From: Teratosphaeria epicoccoides | Lineage: Eukaryota; Ascomycota; Dothideomycetes; Mycosphaerellales; Teratosphaeriaceae | Assembly (NCBI GenBank): GCA_021401465.1 | Contig: JADDMT010000015.1 | Location: 62,001-126,000 of the forward strand | Reading direction: 5' to 3' | Length of the DNA: 64,000 nt | Part shown: in pieces, positions 20,258 through 31,506 of the stretch | Position numbering within the stretch: position 1 is the stretch's first letter | Layout of the letters: every line of letters starts with the position of its first letter | Notes under the pieces: model-generated | Seen by the model: only the letters and a program-made list of their open reading frames with translations | Databases searched by the model: none | Told to the model about the DNA's origin: nothing | Position numbers and translations under genes: made by a program

Positions 20258-21785
20258 CTACTTAGTAATGCCAGCCGCCGTCGACTTCTGGTAGCCAGGG
20301 AATTGCATAAGCTGGTCATTATCAATTGTCTCGAGTTGAGGACACGACAACGACGAAGTGGCTCGATTCATCGCGTCGGTCAGTGCCGAAATTGTCGACA
20401 GGGCAACATCTGGCTTCCTGCAGCAAAAGCAAAAGTCAAAGGTCAGCATGTGTGTCGAGAGCTCTGCCACCATTCAGAACACGTACTCTTGAGCCGCAAA
20501 TTGATATGCTAAACAAGCAAAGTTGTCGCCTTGGCTGAGCGTCTGGGCGTTGTAAGCTCCGCCAGTGAAGTTTGCGACATCAATGCCAGTGAACGAGTTG
20601 GTCGTGCCCGTGTTACCGCCAATGCCAAGGAACTTGGGGTGCAGGGCTGCAGCTGCAGCGGCATCGCTCAAGAAATACTCGTTGTCGTATGGATATTCGA
20701 AAGCGCGGCGATACCAGTTGTCTGGGATGCGCTCTTGTCCTGTGAACCGATGGGTCAGAGGTCATTGATCATCTTCGGTGCCCTACTACCCATCGTGAAA
20801 CAAACCTTGGTTGGCGACGTATGATCCAGAATCACCAGTAATGCCGAACCACGATTGCAGGGTAGAGTACGACAGCTCTCCGGTGGGTGCCTCAGCGGAA
20901 TGGTTGGCCATGAAGCGGAAGATGAAGGTGTAGGCTGCGGGTTGGACGAGGACACCGGTGAAGGGACCGTTGAAGAAGTAGGGATTGTTTGCAATCTGTG
21001 TATCGAATCTGTTGGATCGGTGTTGGGTTAGTGTGTCCATGGTGACGTAGCCTCCTGGCGATACGTCGATGAGCTGTTGATACTGGTCGGCCATGGTCAT
21101 GTAATCGTTGCCGTATTCGTACAGGTCGGGCCGTGTTGGTGAGGCGTCACTCTCGTACTGGGAGAAACGTCAGTTGATGTTCGGAGAGGGCATGTACATG
21201 CGCCACAGCCGTACCTTATTGTGGGACCCACTGATACCATTGCCTGCACCCAGTGGCGCACCGAGAGGGTCTGCGACAGAGGCGTCGGGTGTACCACCAA
21301 TACTCCATGCGGTGCCGGAGCCGTCGACTGTTGCGCCTAGTACAGCGAGGAAAGCGGCCAGTTGAGTTCCCATGCCCACCACGGATGTGGTCACATCAAT
21401 GAATTGGTCGATGGTCGCATAGCCATTGTGGGGCAGGAAGTTGTGGTTTGCGAAAGCGTTCAAGCCTGTCCATGGAAGTCAGTTATGTGTACTGACGAAA
21501 TGTAATGCGCTGTCACTCACCAGGGCAGGGACCGCGGAGGTCATCTCCTGATGGCGCGACCCATTCGTGGCCAGAACCCTCAGACACGTCGATGAGCTGA
21601 TCCTCGTTGAATGTTGGTACAGGCTCGAAGACTGCAGTTGCACGGTCAGCACCTGCTTGGCGCTGGTAAATGGCGTTGGCTCGTGCAGCGACTTCTGGAT
21701 CTTCGAGGGCCTTCTTGAGAAGGGCAGATGGGAAAGCAGAGACAAGAGGCGCGAGGCCGAGCAACGCTTGAATTGAATGCTTCAT
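20258..21785 (-). CDS. Secreted heme-thiolate peroxidase (unspecific peroxygenase / chloroperoxidase family)
   Basis: Extracellular enzyme that uses H2O2 to oxygenate or halogenate organic substrates through a cysteine-ligated heme. CDS is complement(join(20258..20417,20487..20739,20806..21157,21215..21465,21521..21785)), five exons, 426 residues; introns are 55, 57, 66 and 69 bp and all restore frame. The N-terminus MKHSIQALLGLAPLVSAFP is a signal peptide. The proximal motif RGPCPGLNAFANHNFLPH carries the heme-ligand cysteine and spans intron 1. The distal acid-base site follows intron 2 as YESDASPTRPDLYEYG (E-x-D type). The segment QERIPDNWYRRAFEYPY at the third junction is also typical. 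The TATA-like element lies about 65 bp upstream. The length matches long peroxygenases rather than short ones of about 250 residues. Substrate cannot be predicted. Confidence 0.9.
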
Positions 21786-24740
21786 GGCGATTGCACTGGG
21801 GTGGGAACAGTAAGATGAGAAAGGAATATGGCGAAGGCGGACTGAGTACTTTATATGGCCTGTATACATGGACTTACTGTCTGTTCACAATCTTGTCCTA
21901 GTCATTGTTGCCGGTCAAAGACTTGCTTACCTTCACGGGCAACTGCCTCGGTCGAAGGTCTACTACCAATCTTCGTCTCAGAGTCAATGTCACCGTCCGC
22001 CACTGCCATCTATGCGGTTTTGATAGCGCAGGACTTAACAACAAAGCCAGGGTCCAAAAGTGCTTTTTACATCCAGAATAAGGTAGGTCTTTGGTGATCG
22101 TCCACGAGACTGCTTATGATCGGCAGTTGCCTTGGAAGGGTCCTCATAGTAATCGCACATGTTCTGAACATGCTCTACATAGCTCCTGCCGCTTTCGGTT
22201 GTAGCTCGCTTTTGGTGCTGCCTGTCGACCGTATTCTCCGCATCGCGATGCTTAAGCATGTTTTTAGACTTTGCTGATCTGGGGATGCACAGAACCCAAG
22301 GACTTGCGAATTTGTGAGTTGATGGGCAGGCGCGGTTTCTCTCGGGCTCGTGTCGCCCGACTTTCACAGCTAAGATGTCGTCTGACAAGGCCAATGCGTT
22401 CATCGTTCAAGGACATCTCTCACGGTCTGGATGACTGAGCCGCATGTGGAAGCTTGGCGCGTCGGCCGTCATTCCAGGAACGTCGCGTACGGTATAGCCT
22501 TTCTATGGCTGGACGCCACTGAGCGCGGGAGGATCTACTCGCTTGGTCATACTGCTGAACCGCATTAGATGGTGAACAGAACTGGATGGTGTGGACGGAG
22601 TCCGGCGCGGGTGATGCGGTGCCAAGAGTACATTCCACCAGCTTGTCTCGAGACCAGATCCTGTAGGTACCTTGACAAAGTAGTCCAGCGTCTAGATCAA
22701 GAGAGCTGGGCATATCGTGAGTTTTGGTTCTGCGCGTGACACTCGAGGGCACCCACCTCTACCTGCATGCTCCAACGGCGTCCAAAAGTCCTCTATCCTG
22801 TAAGACCTCCGGCACCAAGCATAATACGACAAAGAGGACGCCTGATGCCCGGTTTTGCGCGCTATGGAAGGGCTCTCAAAGGTACGATATTTGAGCATCT
22901 AGGACTGCTGTGGCGCATCTGCGGGAGAAGAGCATTCCATTTAGCGTCGGACTGGGTTGCTGGATATGTGAATCTGCCTCATCGCGTGATAAACTGCCAA
23001 GACAAACAAACAAATCTCCTTGCAGCTTTCGTCGGCTTCAACAGCTTTCCAAGCAACTCGGCACAAGTTCGCAAGTTGAATAATGGTCTAAGGGTATTGC
23101 CTACCAAGCTGTTCAACAAGCCACACCTTCATCACGCGAAAAAGCTCAGCACCGCTTTTGGCCTGAGACTGACGCGTGTGACGGCGCTGCAGCCGCTGCG
23201 CCTGGTGACTCGCGAGCCAGCGGCAAGCAAGACACTGCATAACTTGGCAAAGCATTACAGAAAGCTGGTGTAATGTTTACTTTGTATGTTGTTTCTACAA
23301 GCGTAGTCTGGAAGGAGCATCCATTGACCACGTGAGATTGGGCAGTCCACTGGGCTGAACCACGATGGAGTTGGATCACGTTGTTTTCACCGAGCCGAGT
23401 TTGGGGGCGCTGCCTGACTCAGACCCGATAAATGGCGACGGGGCTTACTCATGAGAGGTTTCTGTGGCGCAGGAAATAAAAGCGATCCCCCTGTGGACCC
23501 AACCGCTTGACAACGCCACGCAGCTCGACTCCAAGGCTGACGAAGAGGCCATTGGTACAGACACCGTTCTGGCCCCAGGGATGATGCCAAAGGCAAGCAG
23601 GTCACCACCATGTCGCTCTCCGCCGTCGTACTTTTCAAGCAGATCGCGAATGCCCCAAGTTGGTCCCGCAGCTTTAAGTCTGGATAGCTGGTACATCATT
23701 GATGACATCTTATACCTGGAGCCACTCTCCGCAAACCGTTCGCATGCTCGAACAAAAATGGACGAGAGCAGACCGGTGGAGCAGGCCAGTGCCAATAAGC
23801 GTGATGGTCGTGGATGGCAGCAAAATCTCAGCCAGTGATGGGCAGTCATCAGGATTTTCAAGGGGCAAGGTGAAGACAACCTGGATGACCCACAGATCGA
23901 ACGCTTCCCTGACTGCGTTGAACGGGGGCCCTCAGAAAGGTATCAAAGAGCTCCTCGCAGTGACGCACTTTGGGCGAAGTGAGGACGCGTGCCCGTCAAT
24001 AAGATGCATCAGCTACCTGAATGAGATTATTTTGTCAGACCGCTCACAGCTATGCATCCTCCTGTTTCAATGATGCCTGGATACTGACTAACGCCGGTCG
24101 CGCACTCTGTTCGGTATAAAAAACGAGGCGAGAGCCGAGGCCTTGGGTTTATCCGTCATCAGCCCTAACCCAGGGAGGACAGCAAGTTTGATCCTTCATA
24201 ATGAAAGAGTCGGAAGACTGGGAGCCTCGCGCGAAGCACTGCTTTATGTGGGTGATTCCACGCAGCGTCTGGTTGCAGAAGCAAGACTCGCATGAACGAT
24301 TGCAAGAGTCAAAATGCGCTACGCGCCAGGTCAGAAGGATTTCAGAAGGATTATTGTCCCAAATGAAGACTTACGGACATGTCGATGCATACGATACTCC
24401 TAGGGCTGGATCTTCCTGCGCTGCGCAAGTTTTGATAATCCCGTCATATGCCAGGGTCTCCCAGCGCACCCTGGCAGCTTCTCAGCGTCAGCCGTTCAGG
24501 AATCATCACAAACATCACTCATTGGTTCACCACAAGGACTTTGCTGGCCCACAAGCAGATTAGTCTCCGTTACATATTGCGAGCTGACCAGAGCCGTTTG
24601 CTGACTACGCTTGGACGAGATGTGGAGGGCAGCAATACTTATAACGGCGCGCACAGGACCCTAATCCCGTACCAAGCCCCAGCTCTTACCTTTTCTCACC
24701 AGATCGACTTCGTCTCGACGAGTACATTTGCCTTCACAGC
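21786..24740. other. 3-kb gene-poor region
   Basis: Divergent gap between the peroxygenase and the P450. A 168-residue plus frame at 22767-23273 and a 144-residue minus frame at 23445-23879 are the longest, but neither has a recognisable domain. The region just before the P450 contains CTTATAAC about 105 bp upstream of its ATG, a possible TATA element. I cannot support a gene here. Confidence 0.4.
21849..21855 (-). promoter_or_regulatory. TATA box of the peroxygenase gene
   Basis: TATAAAG on the minus strand, 64 bp upstream of the start codon at 21785. Position and sequence fit a TATA element; inducible secreted-enzyme genes in fungi often have one. Confidence 0.5.
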
Positions 24741-26652
24741 ATGTCATTGGAGCCACTGCAAAATTCGCCGTTCGGCAATGGTGCGTTGCCATTGGCCCTG
24801 TTTCTTCTCCTCGTTGCAGCTGGGTGCCCGTTATACTCCATAGCGCTTCCGAAGCCCATCGCAGGAATTCCGTACAACAAGCACGCTGTGAAGCGCATCC
24901 TCGGCAACGTGCCGGAGCAGATGAAATGGGCCGCGCAACGCCGGGAAGTTCACTCGTGACTCACAGCTCAGATGAAGAAGCATAATAGCCCTATTGTCCA
25001 GGTGTTCGCGAGACCACTGGGTCGACCATGGATTGTTGTTAGCGACTTCCGGGAAGCACAGGACATCATGACGCGGAGAACAGGAGAGTTCGATCGGAGC
25101 CAATTCTTTGGTGATGCATTTGGGTTAATTTTCCCCCATAATCAGGTTCAAATGCCTACGGGAGACGAGTGGCGAGCCCATCGCAAACTCATGGCTGACA
25201 CAATGAGCGATTCGTTCTTGAACACTGTGGCTGGCCCGCAGATATACTCTAGCGCGTTAGTCACAGTCGAATTGTGGAAAGAGAAGACCAGGCTTGCCAA
25301 AGGACGCTCGTTCGATGCAATGCAGGACGTATACAAGGGTGCCCTTGACGCAGTAAGCTTCACACATCGTTGACAATGCGTCAAGTTCTAAGGTGACGAC
25401 ATCCAGATCTGGGCAGCCACCTTTGGGACCGAGCTTGGCACAATCAGATCGCAACTCCGACTCCTCGCCAGCATCGACGACATCCCGGTACCCGACAACA
25501 TGGATGATGCAGCCATTTTACCGGTTGCCGAAGATCCAGCCGCGTTCAGAGCGCTCATCGACTTGACCGATAGTATCGAAATCGCGATGCAGAGCCCTGT
25601 GCCTCGGATCCATCACTACCTTGTCCTGAAATTGACACCGAGCTTAGTCGCAGCTTCGAAAACTAAGGACAAATTGATCAGACAGCATCTCGACCAGGCG
25701 TGGGAGAAAATGCAACACCATGCAAATGAGAGTGCTGTCAAATCGGCGCTGGAACTGGTTGTACAGAGGGAGGTGGCGATGGCGAAGAAAGAGCAGCGTT
25801 CTGCAAGGTATGATACCCCCGCCATCCGTGACGAACTTTTTGGTTACCTCATTGCTGGCCATGACACTACTTCCACCACTATCTGCTGGGGCTTGAAGTT
25901 CTTGACAATGGTGAGTCTGTCTGCGTTGGTCAAGCTGTTGAAACCTGCCTCATACTGACAAGACATGTTCACCTGCAGCATCAAGCTATTCAGCAGAAAC
26001 TTCGGTCTGCTCTCCACGCTGCTCTTGAGGATGCCTATGCTGCTGGTAGGCAACCGTTCGCCGAAGAGATCGTTAGGGCCAGCATTCCCTACCTGGACGC
26101 TGTCATCGAGGAAGTTCAACGATGCGGGACCACGGCGGCCGTAATTATACGCCGAACCCTTGTCGATGCAGTAGTCCTCGGTCACGTGGTCCCAAAAGGT
26201 ACTGATGTGTTTATGGTAAGACCTCGTACCTCACTCAACGCCGACTTCGCTAAGGTGCTACGCAGCTGAACAACGGCCCGGGCTACATCGACAAATCGAT
26301 CGCGGTGGACGAAAAGAACCGCAGCCGCAGCAGCCAAGACCCGAAGGGCAAGAACGGTTATTGGGACGCGTGTGACATCGGTGTCTTCATGCCGGAACGA
26401 TGGCTTGGACGGAACGAGAAGGACGAGATTGTTTTCGATTCGCGTGCGGGTCCGAGCCATCCATTTGGAGCTGGTCCACGAGGCTGCTTTGGAAGGAAGC
26501 TAGCAAGCCTGGAGTTGAGGATCATTTTGGTGCTAATATTCTGGAACTTCGAGTTGCAGCCGACTCCGGAACATTTGTCGACATTCGCCGCGAGGGACTC
26601 ACCCACTCACACGCCTCAACAGGTCTGTTTGAGGCTCGCTGCATTGTCCTAG
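24741..26652 (+). pseudogene. Cytochrome P450 with one in-frame stop
   Basis: Membrane-bound monooxygenase of a fungal CYP family. The model is join(24741..25352,25407..25910,25979..26215,26266..26652), 580 codons, with introns of 54, 68 and 50 bp that all fit GT..AG and restore family sequence. Everything needed is present: an N-terminal anchor (ALPLALFLLLVAAGCPLYS), the C-helix WRAHRKLMADT, the I-helix AGHDTTSTT, the K-helix EEVQR, and the heme loop FGAGPRGCFGRKLA with the ligand cysteine. The exception is a TGA at 24957-24959 (codon 73), where relatives usually have Trp in the helix before the KKHNSPIVQVF block. No splice removes it: the GT and AG nearby would give an intron under 30 nt. 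Either the gene is freshly inactivated, the base is an error, or translation restarts at the ATG at 24972, giving an anchorless protein. Confidence 0.8.
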
Positions 26653-27894
26653 ATGCGGGGCACGATTACAGGTGACGCTGGCGATCCTGTCGGTCAGTCA
26701 TACAGTCGCCCGGCCAAACGATGGAGTCAAGGCGTGGTGCTGTCAAAGCGCGGGAGCGTAAGCAATGGTGCTCTGGATCATTTACCAGTTTCATTATATG
26801 GTCAATCATACCAGTCGCTGAGACGGTTGATGAACACGAAGAATTGAAGAAATTAAATTATTGCACACACGAATGGGAATAAGCCTGTCTTATTGCAAAT
26901 GACTCACTCGATTCCAGTTGATTGTATCATTAGCAAGGCACATGGTACGACGTCTTTCTGTCCCATTATGTGGCCCCGAATGTCTTGTATCAGAAGACTT
27001 GGGTTCCTCACAACAAACGGACAATATTCTCCGAGTAGAATAGCCCATATTTCGGTGCCGGGGCCAGGTCTCGCTCGATTCAGGGCTTGGTATCGATCTC
27101 GCAATCCGCACACCTGTCGACAGTGTCGAGGTTGATGGCGCAGTCCTTATTCGCCTTGGCACACGCTCGATTCTGCCATCTGACGAAGTTGTTGGCTCAC
27201 GCGGAGCCTCAAAGGAGTTGGTCCTCTAGAAGCATTTGGTCATGGATGCTGTCTCCGGTCATCTTTAAACTCCTTCTCGCTAAGTAAACAGGGTCCAGCT
27301 GGAGCGTCGACGGCTGGGATAATGCAGCTCTATAACGTGGATGTTCCATGTCCGCAGTGCATCTCATGGTCGGGTCAAGATCATCGTATGGGCAGACCTA
27401 CTCATTCCCAAGCCAGTGGTGCGGAATGTAGGCAGCTTGACTCTGGTAGTATCGCCGATGACCAACGTGGGCAGGGCTTGCCATATACAATAATATCATG
27501 CACACGAGCAACAGATTTGAATGTTTGTCGGCTTAAGGGCAAGTCCTCGGCTAGCGTCGGCTTCAACGCGTCTCCAACGCAATTGCATCCTCCGGCAAGA
27601 CCTCCACTAATGTGCAGCAGTAACGCACCTGATTGTAGGGCAGATCGGCTGCAGTTCTTAGATTGAGCGAGCAAATTCAATATTGAGAAGATGCCCGGCT
27701 GATCTGGGAAATCGTTGCTGTCCATTATCCCCAACCAATGCGTTTGGCCCCCGCCTTGCTTCACTGGGCAAATCATTTTGCTGTTCGCCTCCACTGTTTG
27801 ACGAAGACTATTGCCACCATTCAGACTACTTCTCAAGCCTAAAGCAAGGCGCAGGACTTAGGAGCCTACAGTCGCAACATTCACGTTTGGAGCC
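26653..27894. other. Gene-poor region with a possible gene remnant
   Basis: 1.24 kb between the P450 and PDC. On the minus strand at about 26904-27113 a frame reads GPGTEIWAILLGEYCPFVVR, reminiscent of the C-terminal end of HET-domain proteins (pattern GD-x-IW-x-LLG-x-x-x-PFVLR), but it is only about 70 residues and has no supporting HET domain. The end of the region must hold the PDC promoter. No complete gene is seen. Confidence 0.35.
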
Positions 27895-29738
27895 ATGTCG
27901 ACCATACCATTGGGCCTATACATCTGGAAACGCATCCACCAGCTCGGCATAAATCACATCTTCGGAGTACCAGGTGACTTCAACCTTACACTCCTGGACT
28001 ACATATACGACGTGGACGGCTTAGAATGGGTAGGCAACACCAATGAACTTAACGCAGCCTATGCCGCTGATGGATATGCTCGCGTACGCAACGGCGCCGG
28101 ATGCCTGGTGACTACCCATGGCGTAGGTGAGCTTTCCGCACTGAATGGCATTGCAGGCTCTATGACAGAGCAGGTCAAAGTCATTCATGTTGTTGGGCAG
28201 ACCTCGAGAATGATGCAGGAGAAGAGGATGATGATACATCATTCCATTGGCTTTGCACCGGACCATCAGGTTTTCAACAAAGCATCGACGGCTTTCCGAG
28301 CGGCAGCTGCAGAGTTGCAGAGTGAGGAGGGTGCGGCGGAGGAGATCGACAGGGTGTTGAGAGAGCTGTTTGTGCAGTCCAAGCCTGTGTATCTGTTCGT
28401 GCCGATCGATCTGGTCGATAAACAAGTCCCTGCTGCAGCGCTTGATACGCCTCTCATCCTCGAAGAAGATGCAGACACCCGAGCAGTCGAAAATGCGGCC
28501 ATTTCGATCCTGAACACCCTCTATGCAGGCAAGAGCCCGGCCATCTTCGTCGACGCCCTGGTCCAACGCTACCAGGCATCACAGGAAGCCCGTGAGCTGG
28601 TCGACAAGCTAGGCATCCCGACGTACGCCTCGAATATGGGAAAAGGCATCGTTGATGAGACGAACAAGAACTACATCGGACTCTACAATGGAGAGCCATC
28701 CCATCCTGGCGTTGCTTCCGCTTTTGAATCTCACGACAAGATCTTGGTCCTTGGTGATCTGCCATCCGACACTAACTCTGGAGGCTTCACTCGTCGCATA
28801 CCGGACGAAACAGCAATCAAAGTCAGTCCCATCACCGTCAAGTTCCCGGGTTCTGATTTGGAACTACAACGTTTGCCGCTTAAAGACGTCATCAAAGCTC
28901 TCATCAAGGCCCATGACCCTAGCCACCGTCTCGATGCTCCATTTCCCAAGGTTCCTGAGCGGCAGAAAGAGGATGATCTCGGTTCAAAGATGATCACGCA
29001 GTCCTGGATCTGGCACCGCCTCGCGCAGTTTATGGAAGAACATGACGTCGTATTCGGCGAAACCGGCACAGCCGCCTTTGGCCTCCCAGACGCAACATTC
29101 CCTGCGAACATCCACTGGATCACGCAGACCTACTACGGCAGCATCGGCTACGCGACACCCGCCGCTTTTGGCGCCGAAGTGGCTCTCAAAGGTCTCGCCG
29201 CCAGCAGCACGAGACCCAGAGGTCGAACACTCCTGATTACGGGCGACGGCTCCCTCATGCTGACAGTGCAGGAAATTGGCAACTTCATTAAGCATAGCCT
29301 CTCACCTGTCATTTTCATCATCAACAATGCAGGTTATACTATCGAGCGAGTGATACATGGAGCTAGACAGAGCTACAATGATATTGTGCCCTTCGATTAC
29401 AAGCATATGCTGCCATTCTTCAATTTGGATGACGAGAAGGCGAATCAGTGTTTCCATCGTGCGGAGACGAAGGTGGAGTTGGAGGCAATCTTGGGGTTGG
29501 AGAGGGTGAGGAGGCCACAGAGGGCGCCGCAGGTCGTGGAGGTGGTGATGGATGCTTTTGATGTGCCATGGAGGTTGGCTACGCAGGTGAGTTTGGGCCG
29601 AGGTGTGAATGTGCGTGCGGGCATGTGAAGCTGACGGTAGCGCAGATTGCTACTAGAGGTCCCGCGGCCGTGAAGGAGATGGAGGAGGCGGGGTTCAAGG
29701 TGAGGAAGATGCAGAAGCAGGAGGGATTTTGGAATTGA
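27895..29738 (+). CDS. PDC1: Pyruvate decarboxylase
   Basis: Thiamine diphosphate enzyme that decarboxylates pyruvate to acetaldehyde in the cytosol, feeding ethanol or acetate formation. CDS is join(27895..29586,29646..29738), 594 residues; the 59-bp intron 29587-29645 (GTGAGT to GCAG) sits near the 3' end, followed by a 31-codon last exon ending KQEGFWN. The catalytic glutamate is in GNTNELNAAYAADGYAR, the adjacent histidine pair in MMIHHSIGF is the feature that separates pyruvate from other decarboxylases of the superfamily, and the cofactor motif runs GDGSLMLTVQEIGNF to INNAGYT. Length agrees with fungal PDC (about 560-600). Filamentous fungi often have several paralogues, of which one may be an indolepyruvate- or phenylpyruvate-type enzyme, so the substrate is likely but not proven. 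It converges on the Rab5-type gene. Confidence 0.92.
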
Positions 29739-30093
29739 TCGAGAATGGGAGTTAGAGATGGGAGAAGTTGGCTTGGTGGATTCCGGAGTTTGAAGTTTAG
29801 TGGTTGGTCAGTTGAGGAAGGTGCAACCCTGAGCAGAGAAGGCACTTGCCTGCTGAGTTGGCACTCCGGCCAAAATGCATTTGGTGGTATGCCACTAGTG
29901 ATTTAGGAGAATGTTGAGCCTGCGAGGGCGTTGTAGGGAAGATTTAGCGACCGAAATGGTTTCAGAATGATCCACGCGGAGAACAGCCGACCAACATCCC
30001 TCAGCGACAGTTGACTTCATGCGCCTCGTAACGCCATTGCTAATGCACCTATCCCGCGACGATAGACACACAAACACGCCCAATCTACCTCGT
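29739..30093. other. Convergent intergenic region
   Basis: 355 bp between the PDC and Rab5-type gene ends. Nothing distinct is seen. Confidence 0.4.
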
Positions 30094-30909
30094 CTAACAG
30101 GCGCAGCCTTCCTTCGGCCCACTCTCGCCGGCCCTCGCATTGAGATTGACCCTACTCGTGTCCTGACTACCACTGATCGCTGCCTGCGTCCCACTTGTCC
30201 CGCCTGCACCCGCTCTCGGCCCCTTCAGGCTCGTCTCTGGAATTTTGTTCGCAATGGCAGTAAACACCTCGCTCACGTTATGCCCTGTTTTCGCACTCGT
30301 CTCAAAGAACAGCAGATCCTCCTGTTCCGCATACTCTTTCGCCTCGCGCGTGCTGACTTTCCTCACGTTTTCGCTCTCTTCACCCTCAGCAGCAGAAGCA
30401 CCGTCACCTTCTCCGCTTGTCTCGCCTTCCGCGCCCTCCGGCGCATCGTCTTCGCAGAGATCGAGCTTGTTGCCTACAAGCGCGATGACGATGCCGGGCG
30501 AAGCTTGTCGTTGGAGCTCCGCGATCCAGTGCTTTGCTTTCACCAGGCTGCTGGCCTTAGTGACATCGTAGACGACAAGTGCTGACTGAGCGTTGCGGTA
30601 GTACATGGGTGCTAGTGAGGCAAAGCGCTCTTGGCCTGCGGTGTCCCATATCTCGAATTTGATGGTGCGGGTCGGGAGCTGGCATTTTTGTGTGAGGAAG
30701 GCGGCGCCGATCGTGGGTTCCTTGTTGGGTTGGAAGTCGTTGTTGACGAATCGTAGGACTAGGGAGGACTAGGCAGACGGATTAGTGTTGGCTCATGGAT
30801 GTCTGGGGATAGATACGCCGCCTACCTTTCCGACCGCAGCCTCTCCGAGCAGGACGAGCTTCACGCTGCTGCTCGGCTTCGGTGCATTGGGCTGTGAGGC
30901 GTCGGCCAT
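30094..30909 (-). CDS. VPS21: Rab5-family GTPase (Vps21/Ypt5-like)
   Basis: Small GTPase of early endosomes that controls endocytic fusion and traffic to the vacuole. CDS is complement(join(30094..30768,30826..30909)), 252 residues; the 57-bp intron 30769-30825 (GTAGGC to CCTAG) splits the P-loop, joining LLGEAAVGK to SSLVLRF. Switch I (EPTIGAAFLTQ) and switch II (WDTAGQERFASLAPMYYRNA) are Rab5-specific, the guanine motifs GNKLD and ETSAKTG are intact, and the C-terminus CAC is a geranylgeranylation signal. Between GNKLD and ETSAKTG there is an acidic, Gly/Ser/Glu-rich insertion of about 30 residues (about 145-172), which makes the protein longer than the usual 200-220. The hypervariable tail is also Gly/Ser-rich. 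The gene is divergent from the broken CapA-like gene. Confidence 0.92.
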
Positions 30910-31506
30910 GGTACTGGAATTCTGGGAAGGCGATGGAGGTCGGTTTGCCCGGAGGCTGCGGCCCACGTTGTAAGAAGACAGTTTGTAGAGAGTGCACCGT
31001 CTTGTCTTGGTTCGGTTTGATTATGCCTGTGTCGCGGATGACAATATCGGCTGCCAAGCAAGCTAGACCAGATCTCGCGGTAGCAATGTCTTCGTGAATG
31101 TGATCAAGAGGAGTGCTCGAGTCCAGGTTGCGCTTCAAGAATCAGCAGCAGCGATCAAGCTTTCGGATCTTGCCGGATGACGAGGCCTTTGTTGGTAGTT
31201 CTACTTGTACAACGAATCCCTACACTACTTTGTCAGGCCTGTACCTGCCACAGCGATGCTCCACAATTGTACTTACGGCAGGCCCTTCATGCTGACAGCG
31301 GTGAAAAGGCCATTATCAGACCTATGGCCTAACGGAATTTTGACCCTTCACAGAGTTTACCAGGTCACGTCTTTCATCACTCAGTCAATTGCATGAGCAG
31401 CGCCGCCATGGATTTAATCACTGGAGCAGTCAGTGCAAGGTGAGGAGCATTTCTCCATACACTCCAGGTCAAGCGAATGTCACCTCCTTTTCCAAGCATT
31501 GCGAAA
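30910..31506. promoter_or_regulatory. Divergent region upstream of the Rab5-type gene
   Basis: 597 bp between the Rab5-type start and the start of the decayed CapA-like gene. It should hold the Rab5 promoter. No specific element was recognised. Confidence 0.4.

Noticed and set aside
24957..24971. Very short intron that would remove the P450 stop
   Set aside because: The usable GT and AG are under 30 nt apart, too short for a spliceosomal intron.
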